From a virus, in the IMG/VR virus record IMGVR_UViG_3300009788_000164, positions 1-43,202 of that record: a DNA stretch of 43,202 nucleotides; one strand, written 5' to 3'. This document shows positions 22,466 through 29,639 of the stretch, one piece after another (within the stretch, counting starts at the first letter, position 1; every line of letters starts with the position of its first letter). Both the position numbers and the translations under genes were made by a program. The notes beneath the pieces are model-generated. The model made no database searches. It had not been told where the DNA came from and worked only from the letters and a program-made list of their open reading frames with translations.

Positions 22466-22845
22466 CCACCGATAGGTTACTGAATCCACGGGCTATCGAG
22501 ACGTTGTGTTAGGGCACACTACAGAGCCATCACTGACACAGCAGTATAGCCCACGGATGTGGGGAGACATCAAATCTGAACTATCTGTGATGTCTCCCCT
22601 ATAGGGTGCTCTCGGCTAACCACCGTTTGCATCCACTCCGTGTGTGGCGGGAGGGTGGAGGTCTGAAGGAAGGACTTCACCCTCCCAATTGATAACAAGC
22701 TGGAGTGGCTGAATAACTTAGCGTAGTAAGGCACTTCACCTTAATCAGGAGAAGGTACTAGCTAGTTGCGTGATGTGATTAGTTAGTTGCAGGTTTGAGT
22801 TGATTACTCCAATCCTGTCTCCAGCTTATAATAAAGGAGGTATAT
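22466..22845 (+). ncRNA. Structured gene-free region, candidate RNA element or origin
   Basis: 380 bp without a credible ORF but full of dyads. CGATAG/CTATCG at 22470/22493; ATCCACGGGCTAT/ATAGCCCACGGAT (22484-22496 with 22546-22558, two mismatches); a perfect 12-bp stem GGGGAGACATCA/TGATGTCTCCCC (22561-22572, 22588-22599); GGGAGGGTG/CACCCTCCC (22649-22657, 22678-22686), extendable; and a long-range stem AAGCTGGAG/CTCCAGCTT (22697-22705, 22819-22827). An 11-mer TAGYTAGTTGC repeats 21 bp apart (22759, 22780). None is followed by a T run. The outer stem ends 6 bases before the SD of the next gene, as in a riboswitch-like leader. An alternative pairing TGGAGT/ACTCCA (22701-22706, 22806-22811) excludes the outer stem. 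Confidence 0.55.
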
Positions 22846-23001
22846 GTGAGCTATTCAACCAAAGGTAAATGCTCCAAGTGCGCATCAGACAAGGGTGATA
22901 AATGTACTACATGGGATAAGCCATTCAGAGAACTCATCCCATCTCATATGAGCAAGACCTCATACCAATGTCATAAGTATAATAGACGGAGAGGTAAATA
23001 A
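22846..23001 (+). CDS. Small Cys-rich protein (GTG start)
   Basis: 51 residues from GTG at 22846; AAGGAGG ends 5 bases upstream, and the nearby ATG runs straight into a stop. C9, C12, C20 and C42 followed by HKY. The pattern C-x2-C-x7-C-x21-C-x2-aromatic is close to that of the product at 24575. The gene lies just behind the structured region, which could control its translation. Confidence 0.55.
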   Translation: MSYSTKGKCSKCASDKGDKCTTWDKPFRELIPSHMSKTSYQCHKYNRRRGK

Positions 23002-23153
23002 TGCCTCGCTATGAATACAAGTGTATTAAATGTGGCACTTTCGCTGTGCGCATAGTTAATATGACTAATCGTGATAAACAGGTCTGCATCCACTGTGATA
23101 GTAACATGGCTAGAGTGCCTTCAGTGCCTGCAAAGCCTAATGTAAAGTGGTAA
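23001..23153 (+). CDS. FmdB-like zinc-ribbon protein
   Basis: 50 residues starting MPRYEYKCIKCG, with a second pair CIHC (29-32) and a basic tail rich in Pro and Val. This matches the FmdB/CxxC_CXXC putative regulatory family (start P-x-Y-E-Y-x-C-x-x-C-G). Stop/start overlap TAATG with the previous gene. The cellular role of the family is poorly known. Confidence 0.7.
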   Translation: MPRYEYKCIKCGTFAVRIVNMTNRDKQVCIHCDSNMARVPSVPAKPNVKW

Positions 23154-23175
23154 CCCTAAACATTTGAGGTGCGAG

Positions 23176-23658
23176 ATGATTAAAGTTAACACAAACTCAT
23201 GGCATTACAGACTGTTGGATTTCGCAGGTATTAACCAACCAAGAACACTATGCACATACTTTTGGAGTGTAGTATTTGCTCCACTTGCTGTACTCGGTAT
23301 GAGCACTATTAAAGGATTCGGGTTCTTTTTTGGTCTAGATATAGGCTGTGAAGGAGATATATACATCGCACAGCGCCCTGCCTTTTGGACAACTTTGATA
23401 GTATGGATTGCTATGATCTACATTGTAGTCCCTTACGTATCACCTTTCATCGCAGACGAAGGATATCTTATAGTTTTACTTCTAGCATCTATGATTATAG
23501 AATTCGTCTGTGTAGTATGGGCTTTCAAAATGGTGCTTAGTATACTAGACAGGCGTGAGCAGCGGTCTGAAGGCGACGGATTCTTAACTTTAACTGGAAA
23601 GATGATTAGTGCTGTAAAGCAGAGAGTATGCCCACTAATCCACTATATTGAGGTATAA
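23176..23658 (+). CDS. Multi-pass membrane protein
   Basis: 160 residues from ATG at 23176 (GAGGTG upstream; the longer frame uses a TTG at 23164). It opens with VNTNSWHYRLLDFAGIN, a motif shared by a phage inner-membrane protein type, then has three or four membrane segments (WSVVFAPLAVLGMS, LIVWIAMIYIVVPYV, YLIVLLLASMIIEFVCVV). Possibly modifies the host envelope. Not assigned. Confidence 0.6.
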   Translation: MIKVNTNSWHYRLLDFAGINQPRTLCTYFWSVVFAPLAVLGMSTIKGFGFFFGLDIGCEGDIYIAQRPAFWTTLIVWIAMIYIVVPYVSPFIADEGYLIVLLLASMIIEFVCVVWAFKMVLSILDRREQRSEGDGFLTLTGKMISAVKQRVCPLIHYIEV

Positions 23659-23660
23659 GT

Positions 23661-24575
23661 ATGCAACTATTAAAGAACATGTCCGAAGCCAAGGGTAGAC
23701 CTTGGACAGACTACACCAATCTCACTCGTCTTATGCGCTGTCCTCGTATGTACTTCTGGCAGAGCATCCAGAAGGTAGACACAACAGGTGAGAAACCTGC
23801 CCTTGTTAATGGTGAAGCTTACCATGAATGTAAGGCTGGATATCTCAAGATGATACTCAATGGCACAGACCACGACACCGCTGTAGCAGCAGCTCTCACG
23901 CTACTCGAACCTATCATGGCACGAATTACTGAACCTGACGACAAGCGGAACATCACTATTGCAACTCAAACCATGTACAATTACTTCCAGACACACAGGG
24001 AAGAAGTATTTGAGGTCATGGAAGTTGAAATCCCCTTCGCTATTGATCTTAATGAGTTCTTGTTTGTAGGCAAGATAGACGCCATCAAGAACTGGCCGGG
24101 CTATGGGATTATGATTGAGGAGACTAAGTCTACCAGTATCATCGGCACTCGCTGGCAGATGCGGGGCAAGCCTAACATGCAGATCGACGGGTATGTAGCT
24201 GCAGCCTTTATATCGTTGGGCAAGATGCCTTATGGCGCACTGCTTGATGTCATTCCTGTCACCAAAGACCCTAACAAGGGCACTAATCAAGCTTTCCGTG
24301 TTATAACTATCCGTAATGAGAAGGATATAGACCTCTGGGTGCAGAATGTTAGATATTGGTGGCAGACGAAGATGGAATACGAAGCGAAGAACTTCTTCCC
24401 TCAGAACACTGAGAACTGTGTACCTCTCATTGGATTCGGCTGTCCATTTACTACCCTCTGCGAGATGTATCCAGACCCTCACAACATGGATGAGATCAAG
24501 CTCCCTGCAGCGTATGAGATTAATGAGTGGGCTCCATTTGAGGAGTTGAAGAAGATAGAAGCGGAGGCTAGGTAA
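23661..24575 (+). CDS. PD-(D/E)XK nuclease (Cas4/RecB-like), probable Fe-S
   Basis: 304 residues. N-terminal WTDYTNLTRLMRCPRMYFWQ is the helix motif of PDDEXK_1-type nucleases. The active site is GKIDAI (136-141) with EETKST (the E-x-K of motif III), followed by a Q-x3-Y motif QIDGY. Cys of RCPR plus NCVPLIGFGCPFTTLC at the end give four Cys as in Cas4/AddB iron-sulphur nucleases. Likely 5'-3' or single-strand exonuclease in a recombination module with the downstream ATPase and DUF669-like protein. Confidence 0.8.
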   Translation: MQLLKNMSEAKGRPWTDYTNLTRLMRCPRMYFWQSIQKVDTTGEKPALVNGEAYHECKAGYLKMILNGTDHDTAVAAALTLLEPIMARITEPDDKRNITIATQTMYNYFQTHREEVFEVMEVEIPFAIDLNEFLFVGKIDAIKNWPGYGIMIEETKSTSIIGTRWQMRGKPNMQIDGYVAAAFISLGKMPYGALLDVIPVTKDPNKGTNQAFRVITIRNEKDIDLWVQNVRYWWQTKMEYEAKNFFPQNTENCVPLIGFGCPFTTLCEMYPDPHNMDEIKLPAAYEINEWAPFEELKKIEAEAR

Positions 24576-24736
24576 TGCCTAAATGCCAACAGTGTAGAAA
24601 TGGTACTACTTACAATCGCACTAAAACTCGCTGCAAACTTGGGCTTGTATCTGAGGGCAAGCGATTCCCTGTTACACGAGCTAAGGCTGAGGTTGAGTGT
24701 GAGAAGTTTCATCACTATAAAGATAGGAGGGAGTAA
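24575..24736 (+). CDS. Small Cys-containing protein
   Basis: 53 residues, coupled at both ends by TAATG. C4, C7, C20, C42 and a following EKF resemble the arrangement in the product at 22846. Basic (TYNRTKTRCK, DRRE). Possible zinc or Fe-S site. Confidence 0.5.
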   Translation: MPKCQQCRNGTTYNRTKTRCKLGLVSEGKRFPVTRAKAEVECEKFHHYKDRRE

Positions 24737-24954
24737 TGATTATTACTGTTAAGGTTGAAATACCTGACAGAGCCGATTGCGGAGGACTCGGTTGGATTTG
24801 TGGATACTACGAACGCATACCAGCAGGGGACTACTGCAATCTATTTAACAAGGACCTACCTAATGACAAACCCTGCATGGAATGTGCTAACGCACGAGAC
24901 AAACACAGTGTGCAATTTGTGGATTCAGAAAAGCATATATTAGGAGGTGACTAA
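24736..24954 (+). CDS. Small Cys-containing hypothetical protein
   Basis: 72 residues; GGAGGG just upstream. Cys at 15, 22, 34, 47 and 50 (CGGLGWIC, YCNLF, CMEC). Beta-rich start MIITVKVEIPDRA. Not recognised. Confidence 0.5.
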   Translation: MIITVKVEIPDRADCGGLGWICGYYERIPAGDYCNLFNKDLPNDKPCMECANARDKHSVQFVDSEKHILGGD

Positions 24955-25245
24955 ATGGGAGAAGCACTGGAGAGAGCAAAAGCCCAGTACAAGAGTGAGC
25001 TCTCCATTCGTGGTGTGAAGTTCTCACCAGAGTTGATGGAGTCTCTACTTGAACCTCTACTCGAAGCCGCTTGTCAAGAGGGCTTTGACTACGGGAGGTA
25101 TGAGTACAAGCTGTATGGCAAAGGATGTACTCCAGCGACGGATGAACCAATAGTAGAACTATCGAAAGGAGGAAGTGAAGATGAAGGACGAGGAGAAACC
25201 CAAGAAGAACTTTCAGAGACTGGTGGAAGCACAAGCGAAGGGTGA
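24955..25245 (+). CDS. Hypothetical protein with disordered tail
   Basis: 96 residues; GGAGG 7 bases before ATG. A helical domain (EALERAKAQYKSELSIRGV, then LMESLLEPLLEAACQEGFDYG) ends in a Gly/Glu/Ser-rich tail that overlaps the next gene by 65 bp. Not recognised. Confidence 0.5.
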   Translation: MGEALERAKAQYKSELSIRGVKFSPELMESLLEPLLEAACQEGFDYGRYEYKLYGKGCTPATDEPIVELSKGGSEDEGRGETQEELSETGGSTSEG

Positions 25246-25393
25246 GCCTACAGAAGCGCAGATAATGATGAATCGTGGAGTCGCTTGCAATGTAGAGGAA
25301 TGCGACTTTCAGCACCACGGTGGGTGTTTAGCTCTTGTTGCCATCATCACCAACGAAGGTTGCATGACTGACAGAAAGTTGATAGAGGACTAG
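25181..25393 (+). CDS. Small Cys-rich protein
   Basis: 70 residues from ATG at 25181 (GGAGG 8 bases upstream). Charged helix (KDEEKPKKNFQRLVEAQAKG), then CNVEECDFQHHGGCLAL and a last Cys in NEGCMTD. Resembles small phage metal-binding proteins. Stops 1 bp before the GTG of the ATPase gene. Confidence 0.5.
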   Translation: MKDEEKPKKNFQRLVEAQAKGEPTEAQIMMNRGVACNVEECDFQHHGGCLALVAIITNEGCMTDRKLIED

Positions 25394-25394
25394 C

Positions 25395-26240
25395 GTGCTA
25401 GCTCTCATTGTAGGTGTGCCTAAGTCAGGTAAGACAGTCAGTGCCCTCACGTTTCCGAAGCCTCTCCTATATGTAGGCTTGGAACCTGAAGGTATTGAGT
25501 CTGTCTATAACGCTAAAGGGGATGATAACAGACTCATTGTACCTACTGTTGAATCTGACAAGATAGACGTCGTCCCTATCATCCGCTCTACTCGCGCTGA
25601 CCTACATCTCAAGACTCCTACCAAGGAAGACTAGAAAGGTACTCAAAAGCCTGCATATGCTAAGGGTGGCTACGATGCCATCATCAAGTGGAATACACTA
25701 GTCAATAGCTTAGACGAGAAAGGCATACCTGACCCTGAACTCATCCAAAATCCTCGTGACCGAGCTCCGCATGGAGGGCCTTATCGTACTCTCGTTATTG
25801 ACTCAGCTACATCCCTCTTCAGGTATCTCAAGGAAGCTATTATGTGGGCTAATAACATGCCACGTCTACGCATTGGCGACTATGGCACACTCGAGGGTAA
25901 CCTGTTTGGTCAGATGATTCCTGACATGCAGCGTATGCTACAGCAGGGTCACTTTGACTGGGTGATTGTAGTTGTGCATGAGGAGTTGTTTCAGGCTGAG
26001 GATTCAAAAGAGATATATGAGCAGCCAGTCGGCCCGTCTCGTGCACAGGGTAGACAGATGTCTAAGGAGTTCTCAGAGTGCTGGCGTCAAGTAGCGAAAG
26101 GGGGCAAGTACATTTGGCGCACTAAACCGCACGGGCACTTCGCCACAGCAGGTTCGAGGCTTCATCTACCAGACAAGATAGACGCAAACTTTAAAGCGCT
26201 GACAGAAGTATTGCCAGCTAGTATGAAACATTTACTTTAA
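25395..26240 (+). pseudogene. RecA-like (AAA_24/Sak4-type) ATPase split by an in-frame TAG
   Basis: A GTG start (GAGG 6 bases upstream) opens an 846-bp frame broken only by TAG at 25632-25634. The first part (79 residues) holds Walker A VGVPKSGKT; the second (202 codons after the TAG) holds Walker B RTLVIDSATSLF, a VIVVVHEELF strand and the C-terminal core. Together about 281 residues, the size of phage Sak4-type RecA-like single-strand annealing ATPases that work with an SSB and a nuclease. The nuclease lies upstream and a DUF669-like gene follows. It could be a readthrough product, a recent mutation or a sequence error. The ATG at 25842 is downstream of Walker B and could not rescue function. 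Confidence 0.75.
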
Positions 26241-26260
26241 TCCCATAAGGAGGTATTACA

Positions 26261-26758
26261 ATGGGCAGACTTGGAATGGATGTGGAGGGTGGAGGACCTC
26301 TCCCTGATAACACTTATGAGCTAGTCCTTGACAAAGTGCAGTTTGAGTACAAGCTATCATCAGACGTAGCAGGGTGGAAAGACAATACTGGTGAGTGCTC
26401 TGCATCAGATTTCACTGACTACGAGCGTCAGGTAGAAAACCCTGACAACCCTGACAAGCCTAAAGCCACTTCACGTATTAGGCTTGGTTTCAAAGTTACA
26501 GAGAACGAGCGTGCATCACTCAATGGGCGTTACATTAGCCACGATCTCTACATGAATGACAGTTCTGCAGGCTTTGTTAACGCAGCACTGAAAGCACTTG
26601 AGGTGGACTTTGACGAGACAGGTTTTGACACTGAAGACCTTACAGCTGCCGTTGGAACACATATCATTGCTCGAATTACTATGGAAGAGCGTGAAGACCG
26701 CGATGGTAATAAGACCGGTGACATCGACAACAGGCTGAAGGGTCTCAAGGCAGCGTAG
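26261..26758 (+). CDS. DUF669-like single-strand-DNA-module protein
   Basis: 165 residues; AAGGAGG upstream. LPDNTYELVLDKVQFEYK, then RIRLGFKVTENERASLNGRY and a final strand-helix pattern (GTHIIARITMEER) fit the DUF669/SSB-like proteins encoded beside phage RecA-like ATPases. The C-terminus is basic rather than the usual acidic SSB tail. Likely role: binding single strands during replication and recombination. Confidence 0.65.
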   Translation: MGRLGMDVEGGGPLPDNTYELVLDKVQFEYKLSSDVAGWKDNTGECSASDFTDYERQVENPDNPDKPKATSRIRLGFKVTENERASLNGRYISHDLYMNDSSAGFVNAALKALEVDFDETGFDTEDLTAAVGTHIIARITMEEREDRDGNKTGDIDNRLKGLKAA

Positions 26759-26760
26759 CT

Positions 26761-27117
26761 ATGAGTGATGATGCTAGACAATGTGGTGAGGAGTTTGATA
26801 GTTCCACTCCTATGCTTAGAACTAATTGTGGGAAGATATATCTAACCATGATGTTTAACAAGGACGACGGAACCCTCTTCCATGTTCTAGTGTCAGCAGG
26901 AAAGGTGGGGGGCTGCATGTCAACGCAGCTCTCCTCCTTTATCCTGCTTGTTAATGACATGTTAGAGTATCATGAAGTTGGTTCACGGTTACACAGATAT
27001 AGTTTATTCCTTAAATCATCTTGCGCTGCTGTAGGTCCTGACTGCTGTATCGCTATGATAGCACGTATTCTATTCAATACTGAAGAAGCCATCGCACGGG
27101 AAAGGGACTTCACATAA
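26761..27117 (+). CDS. TSCPD-domain protein
   Basis: 118 residues. GKIYLTMMFNKDDGTLFHVL, then SAGKVGGCMSTQL and HRYSLFLKSSCAAVGPDCCI plus AMIARIL match the TSCPD domain known from the ends of vitamin-B12-dependent ribonucleotide reductases and from free-standing proteins. The name-giving Thr-Ser-Cys-Pro-Asp is changed to VGPDCC here, keeping Pro-Asp. No reductase gene is in the window. Precise role unknown. Confidence 0.6.
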   Translation: MSDDARQCGEEFDSSTPMLRTNCGKIYLTMMFNKDDGTLFHVLVSAGKVGGCMSTQLSSFILLVNDMLEYHEVGSRLHRYSLFLKSSCAAVGPDCCIAMIARILFNTEEAIARERDFT

Positions 27118-27374
27118 TGTCTAACTATGACAAAGAGAACAACGCACAGATTCATGTGTTGATACCTAAAGATAATAAACAGGCCCTTGATAAGATGTTA
27201 CCTAAGGGTATGTTGTCTCATATTGTAAGGCAATTCCTCAGACGATTTATTGCCAAGATGCGTTCACCGGATGAAGGCAAGTCGCCATTTGATGCAGCAG
27301 CTGACGAAACAATTGAGAAGTATAAGAAGGAGAGTGGATATGGAATTAAGGGTCAGTCAGATAATAGCGAATAA
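27117..27374 (+). CDS. Possible ribbon-helix-helix protein
   Basis: 85 residues, TAATG overlap. AQIHVLIPKDNKQALDKMLP, then SHIVRQFLRRFI is the strand plus two helices expected of an Arc/MetJ-like DNA-binding fold; a charged flexible C-terminus follows. Its end overlaps the acyl-carrier gene by 35 bp. Fold call is by eye. Confidence 0.5.
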   Translation: MSNYDKENNAQIHVLIPKDNKQALDKMLPKGMLSHIVRQFLRRFIAKMRSPDEGKSPFDAAADETIEKYKKESGYGIKGQSDNSE

Positions 27375-27588
27375 GCTAGAAATAGATATGATGGCTATGT
27401 ATGGAGAAACTACACTGGCCAATTATCTCAACTTAATAGAAGACCTTTGTATGGATAGCTTAGACCATGTTGAATTGATAGTTACTTTTGAAGATGAGTA
27501 TAAGCTTAAGATTTCTGACATAGATGCTGAGCAATGGAAAACAGTTGGCGACATTATTAAGTATCTTAAGACAAAGGGGTGTAAGTAA
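27340..27588 (+). CDS. Acyl-carrier protein
   Basis: 82 residues from ATG at 27340 (AAGGAG 8 bases upstream). MDSLDHVELIVTFEDEYKLK carries the phosphopantetheine serine (Ser40 in DSL) followed by the ACP helix II pattern. ISDIDAEQWKTVGDIIKYL then matches helices III and IV (normally I-P/S-D-x-D-A-E-x-x-x-T-V-x-D-x-x-x-Y). The length is typical of bacterial ACP. Usually it carries acyl chains for lipid synthesis. Why a phage has one is open: lipid remodelling, or a carrier for another ligand. Confidence 0.8.
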   Translation: MELRVSQIIANKLEIDMMAMYGETTLANYLNLIEDLCMDSLDHVELIVTFEDEYKLKISDIDAEQWKTVGDIIKYLKTKGCK

Positions 27589-27821
27589 TGCAATTACAGG
27601 ACCTACTGGACGCACCGATAGCAAGTCTGACTGATGAGCAGGTGGAGTTGCGCCTTGCTGTGTTGAGTCAGCTAAAGTTCCGACCAACGAAGGCTAAGAC
27701 TACATCCAAGGCCTCTACCTCTGCTCCACGTTCTAACAAGGAGAAACAAGCAGCTAGCTTACTCAAGGGTCTTAGCCCTGAGCAATTGAAGAAACTCCAG
27801 GAGGCTATGAATGCCTTATAA
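27588..27821 (+). CDS. Small hypothetical protein with LSPEQ tail
   Basis: 77 residues, TAATG overlap with the ACP gene. Helix at each end joined by a Thr/Ser/Lys-rich linker (TKAKTTSKASTSAPRSNKEK). The end LLKGLSPEQLKKLQEAMNAL recalls the LSxEDQAK ends of the products at 13057 and 22061. Possibly a DNA-binding or adaptor peptide. Confidence 0.5.
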   Translation: MQLQDLLDAPIASLTDEQVELRLAVLSQLKFRPTKAKTTSKASTSAPRSNKEKQAASLLKGLSPEQLKKLQEAMNAL

Positions 27822-29106
27822 CACAGTCGAGCGAGTTGTAGAAGTCCCTGTTAAGGATATAATAGTTGACGACGATAGATTTCGTAAGACCTTCGTGGGT
27901 ATAGAGAGTCTTGCCGAGTCTATTAAGGCTGTAGGTCTTATGAATCCTATTATTGTTAATGAAGACATGCGTCTTATAGCAGGGGAGCGGAGGCTTAAGG
28001 CACATATATTGATGGAGCTCCCTACCATTAAGACTATCATTAGAACGCATGACCAAGTACGTCACCGTGCTCTTGAGATCATTGAAAACCTTGACCGTGA
28101 GAACTTCACATGGGAGGAAGAAGTCCTAGCCACCCAAGAACTTCATAAGCTGATGGGGGCTGAGTATGGGACTGACTGGTCGCAAGCGAAGACTGCAAAG
28201 AAAGCAGGCATTGCAGAAGGAAAAGTCTCGGGCGATCTCAATCTTGCGAAAGCGCTCAAAGAAAACCCTGACATCTTCACTGGGGCTACAGACAAGAAAA
28301 CTGCTTTCAAACGTCTTAAGACATTTAAGATCGAGGAGGCCAGAAACGAAATCGCTCTACGTAAAGCTAAGACAACCGAAGGACTACAAGCGAAGAACCT
28401 CATCTTTCATGGAAATTGTCTGGACCTCATCAGTAATTTACCTGATAAGTCGATTGACGCTATCATCTCCGACCCATTCTATGGTCTCAATATATCAGAT
28501 GTCAAAAAGACAGATGACAAGGCTGGTCAGGATATCTATGAGGATAACAAGGAGTTATACTCAAAGACGATGCTAGAGTTTGTAATGAAGTCGCAACGTG
28601 TAGTACGAGACGACTCATGGGTAGTCATCTTTGGAGCCATTGAGAACTTCCAGTTCTTATACAATCTGCTTACAAGATATGGCTGGAACTGTGACCACAT
28701 GCCCGGCTTCTGGTACAGAGGCAACGTAGGCCAGACCAATGACCCTAACCATCGCTTCGCTCGATGTTATGAGATGTTTATCTATGGCTATCGGGGAGAT
28801 GCAGTGTTGAAGAAACCTGGTTCCTCCTTGGTTCTACAATACAGTGGCGTCAATCCTGCTGAGAAACTCCATGAAGTTCAGAAGCCTCTCGAGCTGATGG
28901 AGGATCTAATTGAGCGCTTCTGCCTCCCTGGTAGCACTATACTAGTCTTCATGTGTGGGTCAGGGACAACTATAGTCGCAGCCATCAGACGCGCATGTAA
29001 GTGTTATGGATTCGAGTTGGATGAGTATAACTATAATCAAGCTGTTGGGAGAGTTACTGAGGCGTTGAAGTTAAAGAACGCTGGACAAGCAGAGTTGATA
29101 AGGTAG
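27811..29106 (+). CDS. ParB/Srx-like domain fused to DNA methyltransferase
   Basis: 431 residues, GGAGG 7 bases before ATG. Residues 8-110 are ParB/Srx-like: VPVKDIIVDDDRFR, GIESLAESIKAVGLMNPIIV, AGERRLKAHI. The C-terminal half is an amino-methyltransferase of the order seen in beta-class enzymes: catalytic DPFYG (221-225, normally DPPY) followed by the SAM-binding F-x-C-GSGTT (from 380). It is likely to modify phage DNA against host restriction. The Phe in place of the second Pro is unusual and may affect activity. Confidence 0.8.
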   Translation: MPYNTVERVVEVPVKDIIVDDDRFRKTFVGIESLAESIKAVGLMNPIIVNEDMRLIAGERRLKAHILMELPTIKTIIRTHDQVRHRALEIIENLDRENFTWEEEVLATQELHKLMGAEYGTDWSQAKTAKKAGIAEGKVSGDLNLAKALKENPDIFTGATDKKTAFKRLKTFKIEEARNEIALRKAKTTEGLQAKNLIFHGNCLDLISNLPDKSIDAIISDPFYGLNISDVKKTDDKAGQDIYEDNKELYSKTMLEFVMKSQRVVRDDSWVVIFGAIENFQFLYNLLTRYGWNCDHMPGFWYRGNVGQTNDPNHRFARCYEMFIYGYRGDAVLKKPGSSLVLQYSGVNPAEKLHEVQKPLELMEDLIERFCLPGSTILVFMCGSGTTIVAAIRRACKCYGFELDEYNYNQAVGRVTEALKLKNAGQAELIR

Positions 29107-29113
29107 GTGCGAG

Positions 29114-29389
29114 ATGAGTGAGACAAATAGTAACTGCTATTTCTATGATTGGAATAGTCATAAGCACTGGCCTAGCTATCCTTCATCATATGGCGCTAGA
29201 TGCAATAAAGAGGATAAGTTTTTCAGTAGAGATGAGGACGATGTATTAGACCCAGACTGTTCTCAATGTATAGGATATAGCGAAGACGACATTTGTGAGT
29301 CTTGCCATCGTGGACTTAAGAGTCACAAAGACGCTGACACATGTATGGCTTGTGCCATCGATGAAAGTATGAGGAAACATGATGGCTAA
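29114..29389 (+). CDS. Cys-rich hypothetical protein
   Basis: 91 residues; GGTGCGAG before ATG as at 23176. Eight Cys, many as pairs (CSQC, CESCHRGL, CMAC), with aromatic-rich N-terminus NCYFYDWNSHKHWPSY. Looks like two metal sites. Not recognised. Confidence 0.55.
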   Translation: MSETNSNCYFYDWNSHKHWPSYPSSYGARCNKEDKFFSRDEDDVLDPDCSQCIGYSEDDICESCHRGLKSHKDADTCMACAIDESMRKHDG

Positions 29390-29639
29390 CATGCACAAAA
29401 ACAAAACATGGTGCCACATCTACATCACCCATCAAGGTGATAAAGTTCAAGTACGTATCATCTGGCCAACTAATGATAAGGGAGAACTCATTGGAGCTGG
29501 AGATGGGTATAGATTCTCCACTCCTTGGATAAAGTGCGCTAATAATAACAATCATTACTACGCACTCATTAGAGATTATGTGAAGAGGTTGAACCTCAAG
29601 GTTGCATTAAGAACTAGACATAGGGTGAGTCACTCATGA
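29379..29639 (+). CDS. Small hypothetical protein
   Basis: 86 residues; ATG at 29379 or 29382 with GAGG upstream, 11 bp overlap with the previous gene. Beta-rich (CHIYITHQGDKVQVRIIWP) then a basic helical end (RDYVKRLNLKVALRTRHRV). Not recognised. Confidence 0.5.
   Translation: MMANMHKNKTWCHIYITHQGDKVQVRIIWPTNDKGELIGAGDGYRFSTPWIKCANNNNHYYALIRDYVKRLNLKVALRTRHRVSHS

Noticed and set aside
22466-22845. Group I intron or tRNA in the gap
   Set aside because: Both flanking genes are complete on their own, so no exon is interrupted; no cloverleaf with a TTCGA-type T-loop could be found by eye.
25395-26240. Genome-wide reassignment of TAG as a sense codon
   Set aside because: Many genes end cleanly with TAG followed at once by the next SD or start (for example 5522, 15762, 22465, 25393), and no other core gene in the window is extended by reading TAG.
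27261-27277. TTCACCGGATGAA match to the hairpin motif inside the gene at 27117
   Set aside because: It lies within coding sequence, loses the symmetric arm (GGATGAAGG), and a 13-base match is expected by chance in a window of this size.
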